Assembly (NCBI RefSeq): GCF_000526795.1
Contig: NZ_JAGT01000001.1
Span: 581,001 to 645,000, forward strand
Direction: 5' to 3'
Source of the DNA: Ruminococcus flavefaciens AE3010
GTDB lineage: Bacteria; Bacillota; Clostridia; Oscillospirales; Ruminococcaceae
DNA length: 64,000 nt
The notes beneath the pieces were generated by a model that saw nothing but the letters and a program-made list of their open reading frames with translations, ran no database searches and was not told the DNA's origin. Made by a program: the position numbers and the translations under genes. Position 1 is the stretch's first letter; every line of letters starts with the position of its first letter. Positions 34,570 to 43,325 of the stretch are shown one piece after another.

Positions 34570-36171
34570 TTATTTTTTTCTTGCATATTTGGGGAGAAGC
34601 ATAGGTGATGCTACTTCGCTTGCAGCTCCTGCTGCTTCAAGCTCCTTGTTGAACTTCTCGATATGAGCAAGTGTGAGCTTTGCGGGAGCAGCTGTTTCCT
34701 TAGCCTTTGCAGCTGCGTAAATACCTGCGTTACGACCGAATACGATGACATCAAGGAGAGAATTGCCCATGAGTCTGTTTCTGCCGTGGATACCGCCTGC
34801 TACCTCGCCTGCCGCATAGAGGTTCTCTACACCTGTAGCGCAGTCGTCGGATATTTCAAGTCCGCCGTTCTGGTAGTGAAGAGTTGGGTATACAAGAATA
34901 GGCTCCTTGCGGATATCGATGCCATACTTGCCGAACATCCTCATCATTGCAGGGATACGCTTCTCGATAGTACCCTCGCCGTGGATAAGCTCTATCATGG
35001 GAGTATCCAGCCAAAGTGCCTTGCCGAGGTTTGTCTCCACGCCCTTGCCGCGCTCTGTACATTCGCGGATAATCGAAGCGGCTGTTACGTCACGGGTCTC
35101 AAGTGGGTGCATAAATACATCACCGTCGATATTAACAAGCTTTGCGCCCAGTGAACGGACCTTTTCTGTAACGAGTGCGCCGAATATCTGCTCGGGATAG
35201 CCTGTACCCGTTGGGTGATACTGCAATGTATCAGCATAGAGAAGCTTTGCACCAACACGGTAGCCGAGGATAAGTCCATCAGCTGTTGCGCCGTAGTGGT
35301 TTGAAGTCGGGAAGCCCTGATAGTGAAGACGTCCTGCGCCGCCAGTAGCGATAATAACAGTCTTAGCCTTGGCAACGAGAAGCTCCTTTGTTTCCATGTT
35401 CATAAGCACAGCACCTGATGCCCTGCCGTTTTCATCAAGGATTATCTCGATTGCAGCTGTAAAGTCGATAACAGGGATACCGCGGTTTATGACTTCATCA
35501 CGGAGAGTACGCATTATCTCAGCGCCTGAGTAGTCCTTTGCAGCGTGCATACGCTTGCGAGAAGTACCGCCGCCGTGAGTTGTTACCATTGTGCCGTCAG
35601 GCTCTTTATCGAATTCAACGCCAAGCTTGTTGAGCCACTGTATAGCCTCGGGAGCCTTTGTAACAAGCTTCTTTACAAGCTCGGGCTTTGCTGCAAAGTG
35701 ACCGCCGCCGAAAGCGTCGAGGAAGTGGATCGCAGGTGAATCGTTAGGCTTGTCGGCAGCCTGAATACCGCCCTCAGCCATCATTGTATTAGCATCACCT
35801 ATACGGAGCTTTGTAACGATCATTGCCTTTACGCCTGCTTCATCAGCTTCGATGGCAGCAGATGCTCCTGCACCGCCGCCGCCGATTATAAGCACGTCTG
35901 TCTCATAATCGGGAGCTGTAAGGTCTACGTCGTCAGCGCTGATACGGCTCTTGCCCTGTAAAAGCGCAGCAAGCTGTGTAGGAACTTTATCGCCCTTGTT
36001 TACGCCTGCGGAAAGAACAGTGAATTCGTCCTGCTTGTAGTCAGGGTGGAAATGAGCGAGGAGGTCGTCCTTCTCCTCAGCTGTCATACGTCTTGGTTCA
36101 AGAGCTGCATTTTCTGCTCTCTTAGCTGCAACTACCTTTGCAAGCTCGTTAAGTTTATCTATCTTGTACAT
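34570..36171 (-). CDS. frdA: Soluble fumarate reductase flavoprotein subunit
   Basis: This is a member of the Frd/Sdh/TfrA flavoprotein family (533 aa). FAD-binding GGGGAGASAA lies at 97-106; the substrate site has HPTG (His319-Gly322), ETRDV (Arg360, proton-transfer Arg) and LHYQNGG (His432); GRNRLMGNSLLDV completes the FAD pocket. The His that binds FAD covalently in membrane Frd/Sdh is Asn128 here (DANTMMAEGG), so FAD should be non-covalent. There is an unusual 90-residue N-terminal extension and a shortened C-terminus. No membrane anchor gene accompanies it. It is the last catalytic gene of the fumC-hdr-flx-frd operon. Confidence 0.9.
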   Translation of the reverse strand: MYKIDKLNELAKVVAAKRAENAALEPRRMTAEEKDDLLAHFHPDYKQDEFTVLSAGVNKGDKVPTQLAALLQGKSRISADDVDLTAPDYETDVLIIGGGGAGASAAIEADEAGVKAMIVTKLRIGDANTMMAEGGIQAADKPNDSPAIHFLDAFGGGHFAAKPELVKKLVTKAPEAIQWLNKLGVEFDKEPDGTMVTTHGGGTSRKRMHAAKDYSGAEIMRTLRDEVINRGIPVIDFTAAIEIILDENGRASGAVLMNMETKELLVAKAKTVIIATGGAGRLHYQGFPTSNHYGATADGLILGYRVGAKLLYADTLQYHPTGTGYPEQIFGALVTEKVRSLGAKLVNIDGDVFMHPLETRDVTAASIIRECTERGKGVETNLGKALWLDTPMIELIHGEGTIEKRIPAMMRMFGKYGIDIRKEPILVYPTLHYQNGGLEISDDCATGVENLYAAGEVAGGIHGRNRLMGNSLLDVIVFGRNAGIYAAAKAKETAAPAKLTLAHIEKFNKELEAAGAASEVASPMLLPKYARKK

Positions 36172-36183
36172 GCTCTCGCTCCC

Positions 36184-36867
36184 TTACTTCTCTATCTCGC
36201 GGTGGTTGTACATATCCTTGATCTCTTCGATATTGTTTACCGCCTTGGTCATGAGCTCTTCGATCTCCTTATCAAAGATACCCTCGTTTACTTCCTTAAC
36301 TCTGTCGGAGAGGTGTCCACACTCAGGCTCTATGTACTTGCCGTTGAGACGTCTTGCAAGCATAGCTACCTGTGGGTGGGAAATGCCTGCGGGACATCGT
36401 GAAGAACATACTCCGCACATTACGCAGTCAAAGCTCTCCTCTGCACACTTGTCGTACTCCCCTCTCTGAGCGTATGCGATATACTGCATAACGTTGAGCT
36501 CCTGAGTACAAGCCTTTGTACAGGCATTACAGCCGATACAGCTGTATATCTCGGGATAGAGCTGCATCATTATCTGCTGTGTGGGTTTTATTTCCTCGAT
36601 ATTGTAAACTCTCTTTTCAAGTGGGAAGAAGGGCAGAGTTGCAACGTACATTCCCTCCTGAACCTCTGTCTGACAGGCAAGACAGCCGTGAAGCTCTATC
36701 TCGCCCTTTATTCTGTATATGGTAGCACAAGCTCCGCAGAAACCGTTACGGCAGCCGCAGCCTCTTACAAGGTCATAGCCTGCATATTCCATAGCTGTCA
36801 TTATCGTAAGACCTGCAGGCACTTCATACTTCTTGCCGAACAGGTAAACATTCAACATATTATCCAT
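36184..36867 (-). CDS. frdB: Fumarate reductase iron-sulfur subunit (2Fe-2S plus two 4Fe-4S)
   Basis: The N-terminal plant-type ferredoxin domain has C37, C39, C44, C47 and C62, C65. The C-terminal helical ferredoxin domain has two complete CxxCxxCxxxC motifs (C110-C120 and C148-C158). In E. coli FrdB one of these holds a 3Fe-4S centre facing quinone; here both are four-Cys, as expected for a soluble partner with no quinone. The arrangement matches the N-terminal half of methanogen thiol:fumarate reductase TfrB. The gene is 12 bases upstream of frdA. GGAGA precedes ATG 36867. Confidence 0.88.
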   Translation of the reverse strand: MDNMLNVYLFGKKYEVPAGLTIMTAMEYAGYDLVRGCGCRNGFCGACATIYRIKGEIELHGCLACQTEVQEGMYVATLPFFPLEKRVYNIEEIKPTQQIMMQLYPEIYSCIGCNACTKACTQELNVMQYIAYAQRGEYDKCAEESFDCVMCGVCSSRCPAGISHPQVAMLARRLNGKYIEPECGHLSDRVKEVNEGIFDKEIEELMTKAVNNIEEIKDMYNHREIEK

Positions 36868-36882
36868 GCGAATTTCTCCTTA

Positions 36883-37710
36883 TTAATATTCGTCGGGCAG
36901 TTCCCCAAGCTGATCGAAACGGAAAACAGGACCGTCCTTGCAGACATACTTATTACCGATATTGCAGCGTCCGCACTTACCAACTCCGCACTTCATGCGA
37001 AGCTCCATGGTAGTATAGACCTGAGTTTCTGTGAAGCCCAGTTCTTTAAGTCCTGCAAGGGTAAATTTTATCATTATAGGCGGTCCGCAGACAAGAACTG
37101 TCTTGCTTGTGGAAGGATTAAGCTCCTTGACATAGTTGGGAACAAAGCCTACATGACCGTCCCAACCCTCCTGCGGATTGTCTATAGTAAGATTAACCTC
37201 GATATTAGGATCAGCCATCCACTCGTCGATTATCTCCTGATAGTCAACGAGGTCATCCTTTGAACGGGAACCGTATATTACCTGCACGTCGCCGTAATTG
37301 GAACGGTTATCGCGTACATAGTTGATAACGGAACGGAGAGGTGCAAGACCGATACCGCCTGCAATAAAGAGAAGATCCTTGCCCTTTAAGTCTGTTTCAA
37401 CAGGGAAAGCATTGCCGTATGGTCCGCGGATAGTTATCTGCTGACCTACGTCCATAGCGTGGAGCCATGTGGTGAGGCAGCCGCACTTCTTTATGCTGAA
37501 CTCCATAAATTCCTTGTTTGTGGGAGAAGAGGTTATAGAGAACATAGCCTCGCCAACGCCCGGAATGGAAAGCATTGCACACTGTCCCGGCATATGCTCG
37601 AAGACCTTTCCGCCCTCGGGAGAAACAACTCTGAATGTCTTTACATCGGGAGTATCCTGTCTTATATCGGTAACTACACCAATGTAAGGTATCAATGTAT
37701 CGTTATTCAT
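36883..37710 (-). CDS. flxA: FlxA-like NAD(P)H:FAD oxidoreductase subunit
   Basis: This is a ferredoxin-reductase-fold protein (275 aa) with an FAD domain (about 1-95), a pyridine-nucleotide motif GGIGLAPLRS and VLVCGPP, and a C-terminal 2Fe-2S site KCGVGKCGRC plus one later Cys, as in PyrK and anaerobic sulfite reductase B. In Desulfovibrio FlxABCD this subunit oxidises NADH. The start at ATG 37710 uses GGAGG and shares one base with the flxB stop (TGATG); a longer in-frame reading into flxB is not needed. The name is by homology and context. Confidence 0.85.
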   Translation of the reverse strand: MNNDTLIPYIGVVTDIRQDTPDVKTFRVVSPEGGKVFEHMPGQCAMLSIPGVGEAMFSITSSPTNKEFMEFSIKKCGCLTTWLHAMDVGQQITIRGPYGNAFPVETDLKGKDLLFIAGGIGLAPLRSVINYVRDNRSNYGDVQVIYGSRSKDDLVDYQEIIDEWMADPNIEVNLTIDNPQEGWDGHVGFVPNYVKELNPSTSKTVLVCGPPIMIKFTLAGLKELGFTETQVYTTMELRMKCGVGKCGRCNIGNKYVCKDGPVFRFDQLGELPDEY

Positions 37711-38729
37711 CACTTTACCTCCAATGCTTTCATTACCTTGACGATATTCATGGATATCGGACACTTTGAGAGACATCTTCCGCAGCCTACACAGCCGAAT
37801 TCGCCGTTATTGTTTGCTGGGAAATATACAAGCTTGTGCATGAATCTCTGGCGGAAACGCTCAAGCTGAGTAAGTCTCGGGTTGCCGTGTGCCATTTTTG
37901 TGAAATCGGAATACATACATGAATCCCAGCAGCGGAAACGCTTTATGCCATGACCTGTATTGAAGTCCTTTATATCGTAGCACTGACAGGTGGGACATAC
38001 GAATGTACATGTACCGCAGCCGAGACAGCTTTCGGAAAGTTCTCCCCACTTGTCAGAGCTGAAGTATTCGTTGAGCTTGTCACCGCCGAAATTGTCAGTA
38101 GTAAGATTTGCAAGAGGGAGCTTTTTCAGTATCTCTCTTGTTTTGGTGCGTGCAGCTTCAAGCTTTGAAGTGTCGCCCTCTTCAAGGAGTGATGAGATAC
38201 TGTCGATGAACTTCTGTCCCTTTTCGTTATGTGCCTCTATGAACAGGCTCTCGCCGTCGCTGTAGCAGGCCGCGTCACCCTCGGGAGCAGCTGCGTCTAT
38301 GCCGAATGTTCCGCAGAAACAAGTCTCGGCAGGACGTGTACAAGCCATGGTGACTACTGTACCGTGATCGCGTCGGTTCTTATAAAAGCTGTCCACAGGC
38401 TCTGCAAGGAACACCTTATCAAGTATGGTGAAGCTTCTTGCGTCACAGGCACGGACGCCGAATATTACGAAGTCCTCTGATTCCTCACGTACATCTACTA
38501 CCTCAATGCTCTTGCCTTCCATTTTGAAGTCAACAAGGTTCTCGGTCTGAGGGAAGAAGAAATCCTTTGCACTGCGAAGAGTATTGAGAGCGCTGCTGAG
38601 CTTCATGCCGCCTTCGTACTTCTTGTACTCGGCAACTCCGTCCTCGCGGTCTACAGGAATATAGAGAGTCTGTGAAGCTGAAATAGCTTCAAAAAGCTTA
38701 TCAAGCTTGTCAAGTGATATTTTCAGCAT
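37710..38729 (-). CDS. flxB: FlxB-like 4Fe-4S dicluster protein
   Basis: This 339-residue protein is related to anaerobic sulfite reductase subunit A. A long N-terminal region with its own cysteines (RACDARSF, CTRPAETCFCGTFG) is followed by two clusters, CLGCGTCTFVCPTCQC (about 237-252) and CVGCGRCLSKCPIS near the end. It probably relays electrons between FlxA flavin and the rest of the complex. Its ends overlap flxC and flxA by one base each, indicating fixed stoichiometry. Confidence 0.82.
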   Translation of the reverse strand: MLKISLDKLDKLFEAISASQTLYIPVDREDGVAEYKKYEGGMKLSSALNTLRSAKDFFFPQTENLVDFKMEGKSIEVVDVREESEDFVIFGVRACDARSFTILDKVFLAEPVDSFYKNRRDHGTVVTMACTRPAETCFCGTFGIDAAAPEGDAACYSDGESLFIEAHNEKGQKFIDSISSLLEEGDTSKLEAARTKTREILKKLPLANLTTDNFGGDKLNEYFSSDKWGELSESCLGCGTCTFVCPTCQCYDIKDFNTGHGIKRFRCWDSCMYSDFTKMAHGNPRLTQLERFRQRFMHKLVYFPANNNGEFGCVGCGRCLSKCPISMNIVKVMKALEVK

Positions 38730-39700
38730 TATTCAACTCCCCTTTCGTGTACTACAGAGGCTTCGCAGTCGTTCTGCTTGTAATCGTTAAGCGGAGCACG
38801 TGAGGTAGTATCCTCGCCTGCCTGATATTCGCCGTAAAGTGAATTGATGTCCTTTATGAACTTGCGGTTCAGCAAATGAAGCGGGATATTCTGTGGGCAT
38901 ACCCTTGAACACTCGCCGCAGTCTGTACATCTTCCCGCAACATGGAAAGCTCTGATTATATGGAACATATTCTCCTCAAAGCTGTCAGCGGGAGCTTTAT
39001 TCTCAACGCCCGAATCAGGATTATCGAATACGCACTTCTCACAAGTGCAGGCCGGACAGACGTTTCTGCACGCATTACAGCGGATACACTTGGAAAGCTG
39101 CTCACGCCAGAAGTCATAGCGCTCCTGAGCAGCCATATTCTCCAGCTTTTCAACCATATCGAAACGGTTGGAGTCGAGAACGTCGCCCTCCTCGCCCATG
39201 AGCTCGTCATAGACAACGTGCTTCTTGCTCTTGCAGGAAGCGCACTTATCAAGGACTGCTTCATAGAACGGCATTTTCTCCTCGCCGTAAACAGTATCTA
39301 TTTTCAGCGTATAGTTCTCGTTCTTCACACTGAGTATACCTGTTATGCCCTTAGCCTTTATTTTCTCGGCGTCAAGCTTTGGACCGCCCGGGATACCCAC
39401 TATATAAACGTTCTCACGAACAACTCTGTGTTCCTTTGTGAGCTGATTGAAGCTGTATGTATCGCAGGGCTTTAAGAATACGAGGATTTTGCCCTCTTTT
39501 TTGCTCTCCTTTACGAGGTACTTGGATACATTTGCAGCTGTAAAATCATCATATACGAACTCTTTATCGAGCTCTTCGGCTGTTTCAAATACAGCAGGGG
39601 TAATGTCATAAGCGAATTCTCCCCTCTTCCAGCCGATAACACGGCTTACAGTACCGTCAGCCAGAAGCTGCTTTGCTTTATTTATCATTGCTTCCTGCAT
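38729..39700 (-). CDS. flxC: FlxC-like 4Fe-4S protein
   Basis: The N-terminal half of this 323-residue protein resembles the FrhB/FdhB fold (FLKPCDTYSFNQLTKE, CASCKSKKHV); the C-terminal half has CIRCNACRNVCPACTC (about 209-224) and CTDCGECSRVCPQN (about 259-272). It parallels FlxC of the Hdr-Flx complex as an internal electron carrier. ATG 39700 has GGAGG upstream and overlaps flxD by 16 bases. Confidence 0.8.
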   Translation of the reverse strand: MQEAMINKAKQLLADGTVSRVIGWKRGEFAYDITPAVFETAEELDKEFVYDDFTAANVSKYLVKESKKEGKILVFLKPCDTYSFNQLTKEHRVVRENVYIVGIPGGPKLDAEKIKAKGITGILSVKNENYTLKIDTVYGEEKMPFYEAVLDKCASCKSKKHVVYDELMGEEGDVLDSNRFDMVEKLENMAAQERYDFWREQLSKCIRCNACRNVCPACTCEKCVFDNPDSGVENKAPADSFEENMFHIIRAFHVAGRCTDCGECSRVCPQNIPLHLLNRKFIKDINSLYGEYQAGEDTTSRAPLNDYKQNDCEASVVHERGVE

Positions 39701-40131
39701 CTCAGGTCCTCCAATCTGCGGTTTGGTCCGAGCTTTCTTACAGCCTCGGTGAACTCGTTCATGGTAGCAGCAAACTTAGCGCCCTCTGCTGCCGATACCC
39801 ACTCAACTCTTGTTCTGTCACGCTCAATTCCAAGGAAATCAAGCATACTGAACAGCAGTGTCATTCTTCTTCTTGTGAAGTAGTTGCCCGATGTATAGTG
39901 GCAGTCACCCGGGTGGCAGCCGCAGAGTATAACACCGTCAGCTCCGCGCTGGAAAGCTCTGAGTATGAACATGGGATTTACTCTGCATGAGCAGGGTACT
40001 CTGATTATCTTGACGTTTGCGGGATAATTCAGTCTGTTTGTACCTGAAAGATCGGCGCCTGCATATGAACACCAGTTACAGCAGAACGCAACGATCAGCG
40101 GCTGAAAATCTTTATTATCATTTACTTGCAT
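39685..40131 (-). CDS. flxD: MvhD/FlxD-type 2Fe-2S subunit
   Basis: This 148-residue protein has the MvhD pattern: FCCNWCSYAGADLSG, PCSCRVNP and LCGCHPGDCHY. MvhD joins HdrA to its electron donor module and carries a 2Fe-2S centre. Position between hdrA and flxC fits that role. The start overlaps hdrA by 10 bases, with GGAGGTGG upstream. Confidence 0.92.
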   Translation of the reverse strand: MQVNDNKDFQPLIVAFCCNWCSYAGADLSGTNRLNYPANVKIIRVPCSCRVNPMFILRAFQRGADGVILCGCHPGDCHYTSGNYFTRRRMTLLFSMLDFLGIERDRTRVEWVSAAEGAKFAATMNEFTEAVRKLGPNRRLEDLRCRKQ

Positions 40132-42113
40132 ATTGCGTCCACCTCCGACATGATCTGGCTGTTAGAGAATCCGCTGAGATCCATAGCTCCCGAAGGACAA
40201 GCGACTGTACAAGCGCCGCAGCCCTGACATACAGCAGGGTTAACACTTGCAACTCTGCGGACAGCGATGGTTCTGTCAGGCATTTTGAATTCCTTGTCGA
40301 TATATGTTATCGCGCCGTAAGGACATACCTTTTCGCATGACGAGCAGCCATTGCACATGAGCTCGTCCGAATGAGCAACACAGGGATTGCAGGTTATGCT
40401 GTTCTTTACAAGAAGTCCGATAGCCTTTGCAGCAGCAGCACTTGCCTGTGCAACTGTTTCGGGGATATCCTTTGGTCCCTGACATGCACCTGAAAGGAAT
40501 ATACCTGCTGTAGCGCTCTCTACAGGGCGAAGCTTAGGGTGAGCTTCGGTGAAGAAGTCATTTGTGTCCATCTGAGTTGTGAGCATTGTAGCCAGCGGAC
40601 GTGCTGTCTTGTCAGGCTCGATGGCAGCTGCAAGAACTACCATATCTGCGTCGATGTGGAGCTGTTCATTTGCCAGCAGGTCGGAAGCCTGTACGTCAAT
40701 CTTACCGTCGGAACGAGGTGTTACCTTGCCCACCATGCCCTTTATGTAGTGTACGTTGTACTGCTCGACAGCACGGCGGTAGAATTCGTCGAAGTTCTTG
40801 CCGGGAGTACGAACGTCTATGTAGAATACGTATACCTCAGTATCAGGGTACTTCTCGCGGATAAGCATAGCATGCTTTGCTGTATACATACAGCATATCT
40901 TTGAGCAGTAAGGCTTGCCCTTGCTGTCGTCACATCTTGAACCTACGCACTGTACGAAAACTATCTTGTGAGGGTGGGTCTTGTCGGAAGGACGAAGCAG
41001 TGTGCCGCCGTTAGGACCTGCGGCATTCATAAGTCTTTCAAGCTCCAGTGATGTAACAACGTCAGGACACTGATTGTATGCAAATTCGTCGTACTTGTCG
41101 AGATTGATAGGATTGAAGCCCGTAGCAACAACGATAGCGCCGTACTTCTGCTCAATGAATCTGTCCTCCTGCTTGTAGTCGATAGCACCTGCGGAGCATA
41201 CTGAGGAACAGATACCGCACTTGCCCTTTGAAAGCATCATACAGTGGTTCGGATCGATAGTTGCGACCTTAGGAACAGCCTGAGCAAAAGGAATGTATAT
41301 GGCTGTACGATTATCAAGTCCCATATTGAACTCGTTGGGGACTTTTTTCATGGGACATTTCTCGGTACAGAGACCGCAGCCCGTACATTTTGTTTCATCA
41401 ACGAAACGTGCCTTTTTCTTTATCTTTACTGTGAAATTACCCACAAAGCCCTTGACATCAGCAACTTCGCTGAATGAATGTATGGTTATATGCTCATTCT
41501 GAGAAGCTTCAACCATTTTAGGTGTAAGGATACACGCTGCGCAGTCAAGTGTGGGGAAGGTCTTGTCTATCTGAGCCATTTTACCGCCGATAGTAGGATT
41601 CTTCTCCACAATATCAACATCGAAGCCTGCTTCGGCAATATCAAGTGCAGTCTGGATACCTGCAATGCCGCCGCCAATTACAAGAGCTCTCTTGACTACG
41701 GGGCTCTCGCCTGCTGTCAGAGGTGAATTGAGATGTACCTTTGCAACTGCTGCCTTGCCAAGGATAATTGCTTTTTCAGTCGCAGAAGCTATATCCTTGT
41801 GTATCCATGAACATTGTTCACGAATATTTGCTATTTCAACAAGATATGGGTTCAGACCTGCGGAAGCAGCTGCTTTTCTGAATGTATTCTCGTGCATTCT
41901 CGGTGAACATGAGCAAACTACGACACCTGTAAGGTTATGCTCCTTTATAGCATTCTTTACAAGATTCTGTCCCGACTCGGAACACATATACTGATAGTCC
42001 TGAGAGATAACAACCCCAGGCTCATGCCCCAGCGCTTCGGCTACAGCTTTGACGTCTACCGTTGCAGCGATATTGGTACCGCAATGACAGACAAAAACGC
42101 CTATTCTCTTCAT
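40122..42113 (-). CDS. hdrA: Heterodisulfide reductase subunit A (bifurcating flavoprotein)
   Basis: HdrA is the flavin-containing core at which electrons split. From the N-terminus it has a Cys-containing domain (VCHCGTN), the FAD motif VIGGGIAGIQTALDIAEAG near 148, the typical IGGKMAQIDKTFPTLDC, an inserted ferredoxin CTGCGLCTEKCP, and two C-terminal clusters CNGCSSCEKVCP and CQGCGACTVACP. The length is 663 residues; no MvhD fusion. It is central to the proposed NADH/ferredoxin/fumarate complex. hdrC lies 14 bases upstream. Confidence 0.93.
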   Translation of the reverse strand: MKRIGVFVCHCGTNIAATVDVKAVAEALGHEPGVVISQDYQYMCSESGQNLVKNAIKEHNLTGVVVCSCSPRMHENTFRKAAASAGLNPYLVEIANIREQCSWIHKDIASATEKAIILGKAAVAKVHLNSPLTAGESPVVKRALVIGGGIAGIQTALDIAEAGFDVDIVEKNPTIGGKMAQIDKTFPTLDCAACILTPKMVEASQNEHITIHSFSEVADVKGFVGNFTVKIKKKARFVDETKCTGCGLCTEKCPMKKVPNEFNMGLDNRTAIYIPFAQAVPKVATIDPNHCMMLSKGKCGICSSVCSAGAIDYKQEDRFIEQKYGAIVVATGFNPINLDKYDEFAYNQCPDVVTSLELERLMNAAGPNGGTLLRPSDKTHPHKIVFVQCVGSRCDDSKGKPYCSKICCMYTAKHAMLIREKYPDTEVYVFYIDVRTPGKNFDEFYRRAVEQYNVHYIKGMVGKVTPRSDGKIDVQASDLLANEQLHIDADMVVLAAAIEPDKTARPLATMLTTQMDTNDFFTEAHPKLRPVESATAGIFLSGACQGPKDIPETVAQASAAAAKAIGLLVKNSITCNPCVAHSDELMCNGCSSCEKVCPYGAITYIDKEFKMPDRTIAVRRVASVNPAVCQGCGACTVACPSGAMDLSGFSNSQIMSEVDAICK

Positions 42114-42127
42114 GGTGCTGTCTCTCC

Positions 42128-42511
42128 TTACTTTATGTATTTTCTGAATGCTGTAACGATAGCCTGCTGTGGCAGATCGTCATCAAGCATTTCAGGTATC
42201 TGATTCGGGTTCATATGGTTGTTACCCTGCTTACGAACAGCGGCAAGACGTACAGCTTCAACCACCTTTGCAGGTTCAACATTTCGGGGACATCTGTCAA
42301 CGCAGGCAAAGCAGGTAAGACATTTGTATATGGACTTTGAATTCATCAAGGTCTCAATGTCGCCGCGCTCCACCATGTATACGAACTGATGCGGATGATA
42401 TTCCATTTCGTCATATGAGGGACAGGTTCCCGAACATTTACCGCAGCGCATGCATTTGAGAACATTTACTCCGCTTGAACGCAGGACCTGTTCTTTTAAA
42501 TTATTATCCAT
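42128..42511 (-). CDS. hdrC: Heterodisulfide reductase subunit C
   Basis: This small protein (127 aa) has two 4Fe-4S motifs, CMRCGKCSGTCPSY (about 20-31) and CLTCFACVDRCPRN (about 64-75), spaced as in HdrC. It passes electrons from HdrA to HdrB. The start overlaps the hdrB end by 8 bases. Confidence 0.92.
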   Translation of the reverse strand: MDNNLKEQVLRSSGVNVLKCMRCGKCSGTCPSYDEMEYHPHQFVYMVERGDIETLMNSKSIYKCLTCFACVDRCPRNVEPAKVVEAVRLAAVRKQGNNHMNPNQIPEMLDDDLPQQAIVTAFRKYIK

Positions 42512-43301
42512 TCTGATCCTCCTTCAAGCCAAGCGCTTCTGCGAGTACCTCTGTAAAATAGTACACAGGAAGCTCTGAATCCGAGTTCTTTTTCAGATTA
42601 TAAAGACACAGCGGACAGGCTGTAATGATCATATCAGCTCCCTGATCCTGAGCAGAGTTCATTACAGCGCCGCTTCTTTTAGCAGCCTGAGCCTTGTCCT
42701 CAAGAGTGATATAGCCCCCGCAGCATTCGTTCCTCTGGGCGTATATAACAGGTGTGCCGCCGATAGCTTTAATAAAATCCTCCATTATACTGGGATTTTC
42801 AGGATCATCCATAGCAAGAGCTTTCGACGGACGAAGAAGCAGGCAGCCGTAATATGCGGCGATCTTCTTCCCTTTAAGAGGATTAACAACCTTCTGAGCA
42901 AGGTCATCAAATCCAACAACGTCACGAAGCATTTCAAGGTAATGATACACTGTTGTTTCGCCGTTATACGGTTCATCAAGTTTAAGGTAATTATTGACCT
43001 TTGCCGCCATTTCCTCATCGTTTGATATATCGTAATTAGTCTGCTTTATTACATTATGACAGGCTGAACAGACAGTGATAAGCGGTCTGTTATTCTCTTT
43101 TGCAGAGTTGAGCGTCCTTACTGCTGAAAGCTTTGTAGCTATTTCGTCCTTAGCAGTCGTATACGCGCCGCCGCAGCACTGCCAGTCAGCGGGCTCTTCA
43201 AGTGCGATACCAAGAAATTCGGCACTTTTTCTTGCATAAGTATCAAGATCCTTAGCCTTCGTTCTCAGAGTGCACCCCGGATAATATGTAAATGTTTCCA
43301 T
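42504..43301 (-). CDS. hdrB: Heterodisulfide reductase subunit B
   Basis: HdrB contains two full CCG motifs: C10-x31-C42C43-x34-C78-x2-C81 and C153-x39-C193C194-x34-C229-x2-C232. In methanogen HdrB these hold the two non-cubane 4Fe-4S clusters that reduce a disulfide, so this copy looks catalytically complete. Here the physiological acceptor could be a disulfide or, as in the CCG half of TfrB, a link to fumarate reduction. The length is 265 residues. It lies 24 bases downstream of fumC. Confidence 0.92.
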   Translation of the reverse strand: METFTYYPGCTLRTKAKDLDTYARKSAEFLGIALEEPADWQCCGGAYTTAKDEIATKLSAVRTLNSAKENNRPLITVCSACHNVIKQTNYDISNDEEMAAKVNNYLKLDEPYNGETTVYHYLEMLRDVVGFDDLAQKVVNPLKGKKIAAYYGCLLLRPSKALAMDDPENPSIMEDFIKAIGGTPVIYAQRNECCGGYITLEDKAQAAKRSGAVMNSAQDQGADMIITACPLCLYNLKKNSDSELPVYYFTEVLAEALGLKEDQNG

Positions 43302-43325
43302 ATATGCGCTTCCTTTCTAAAATGA

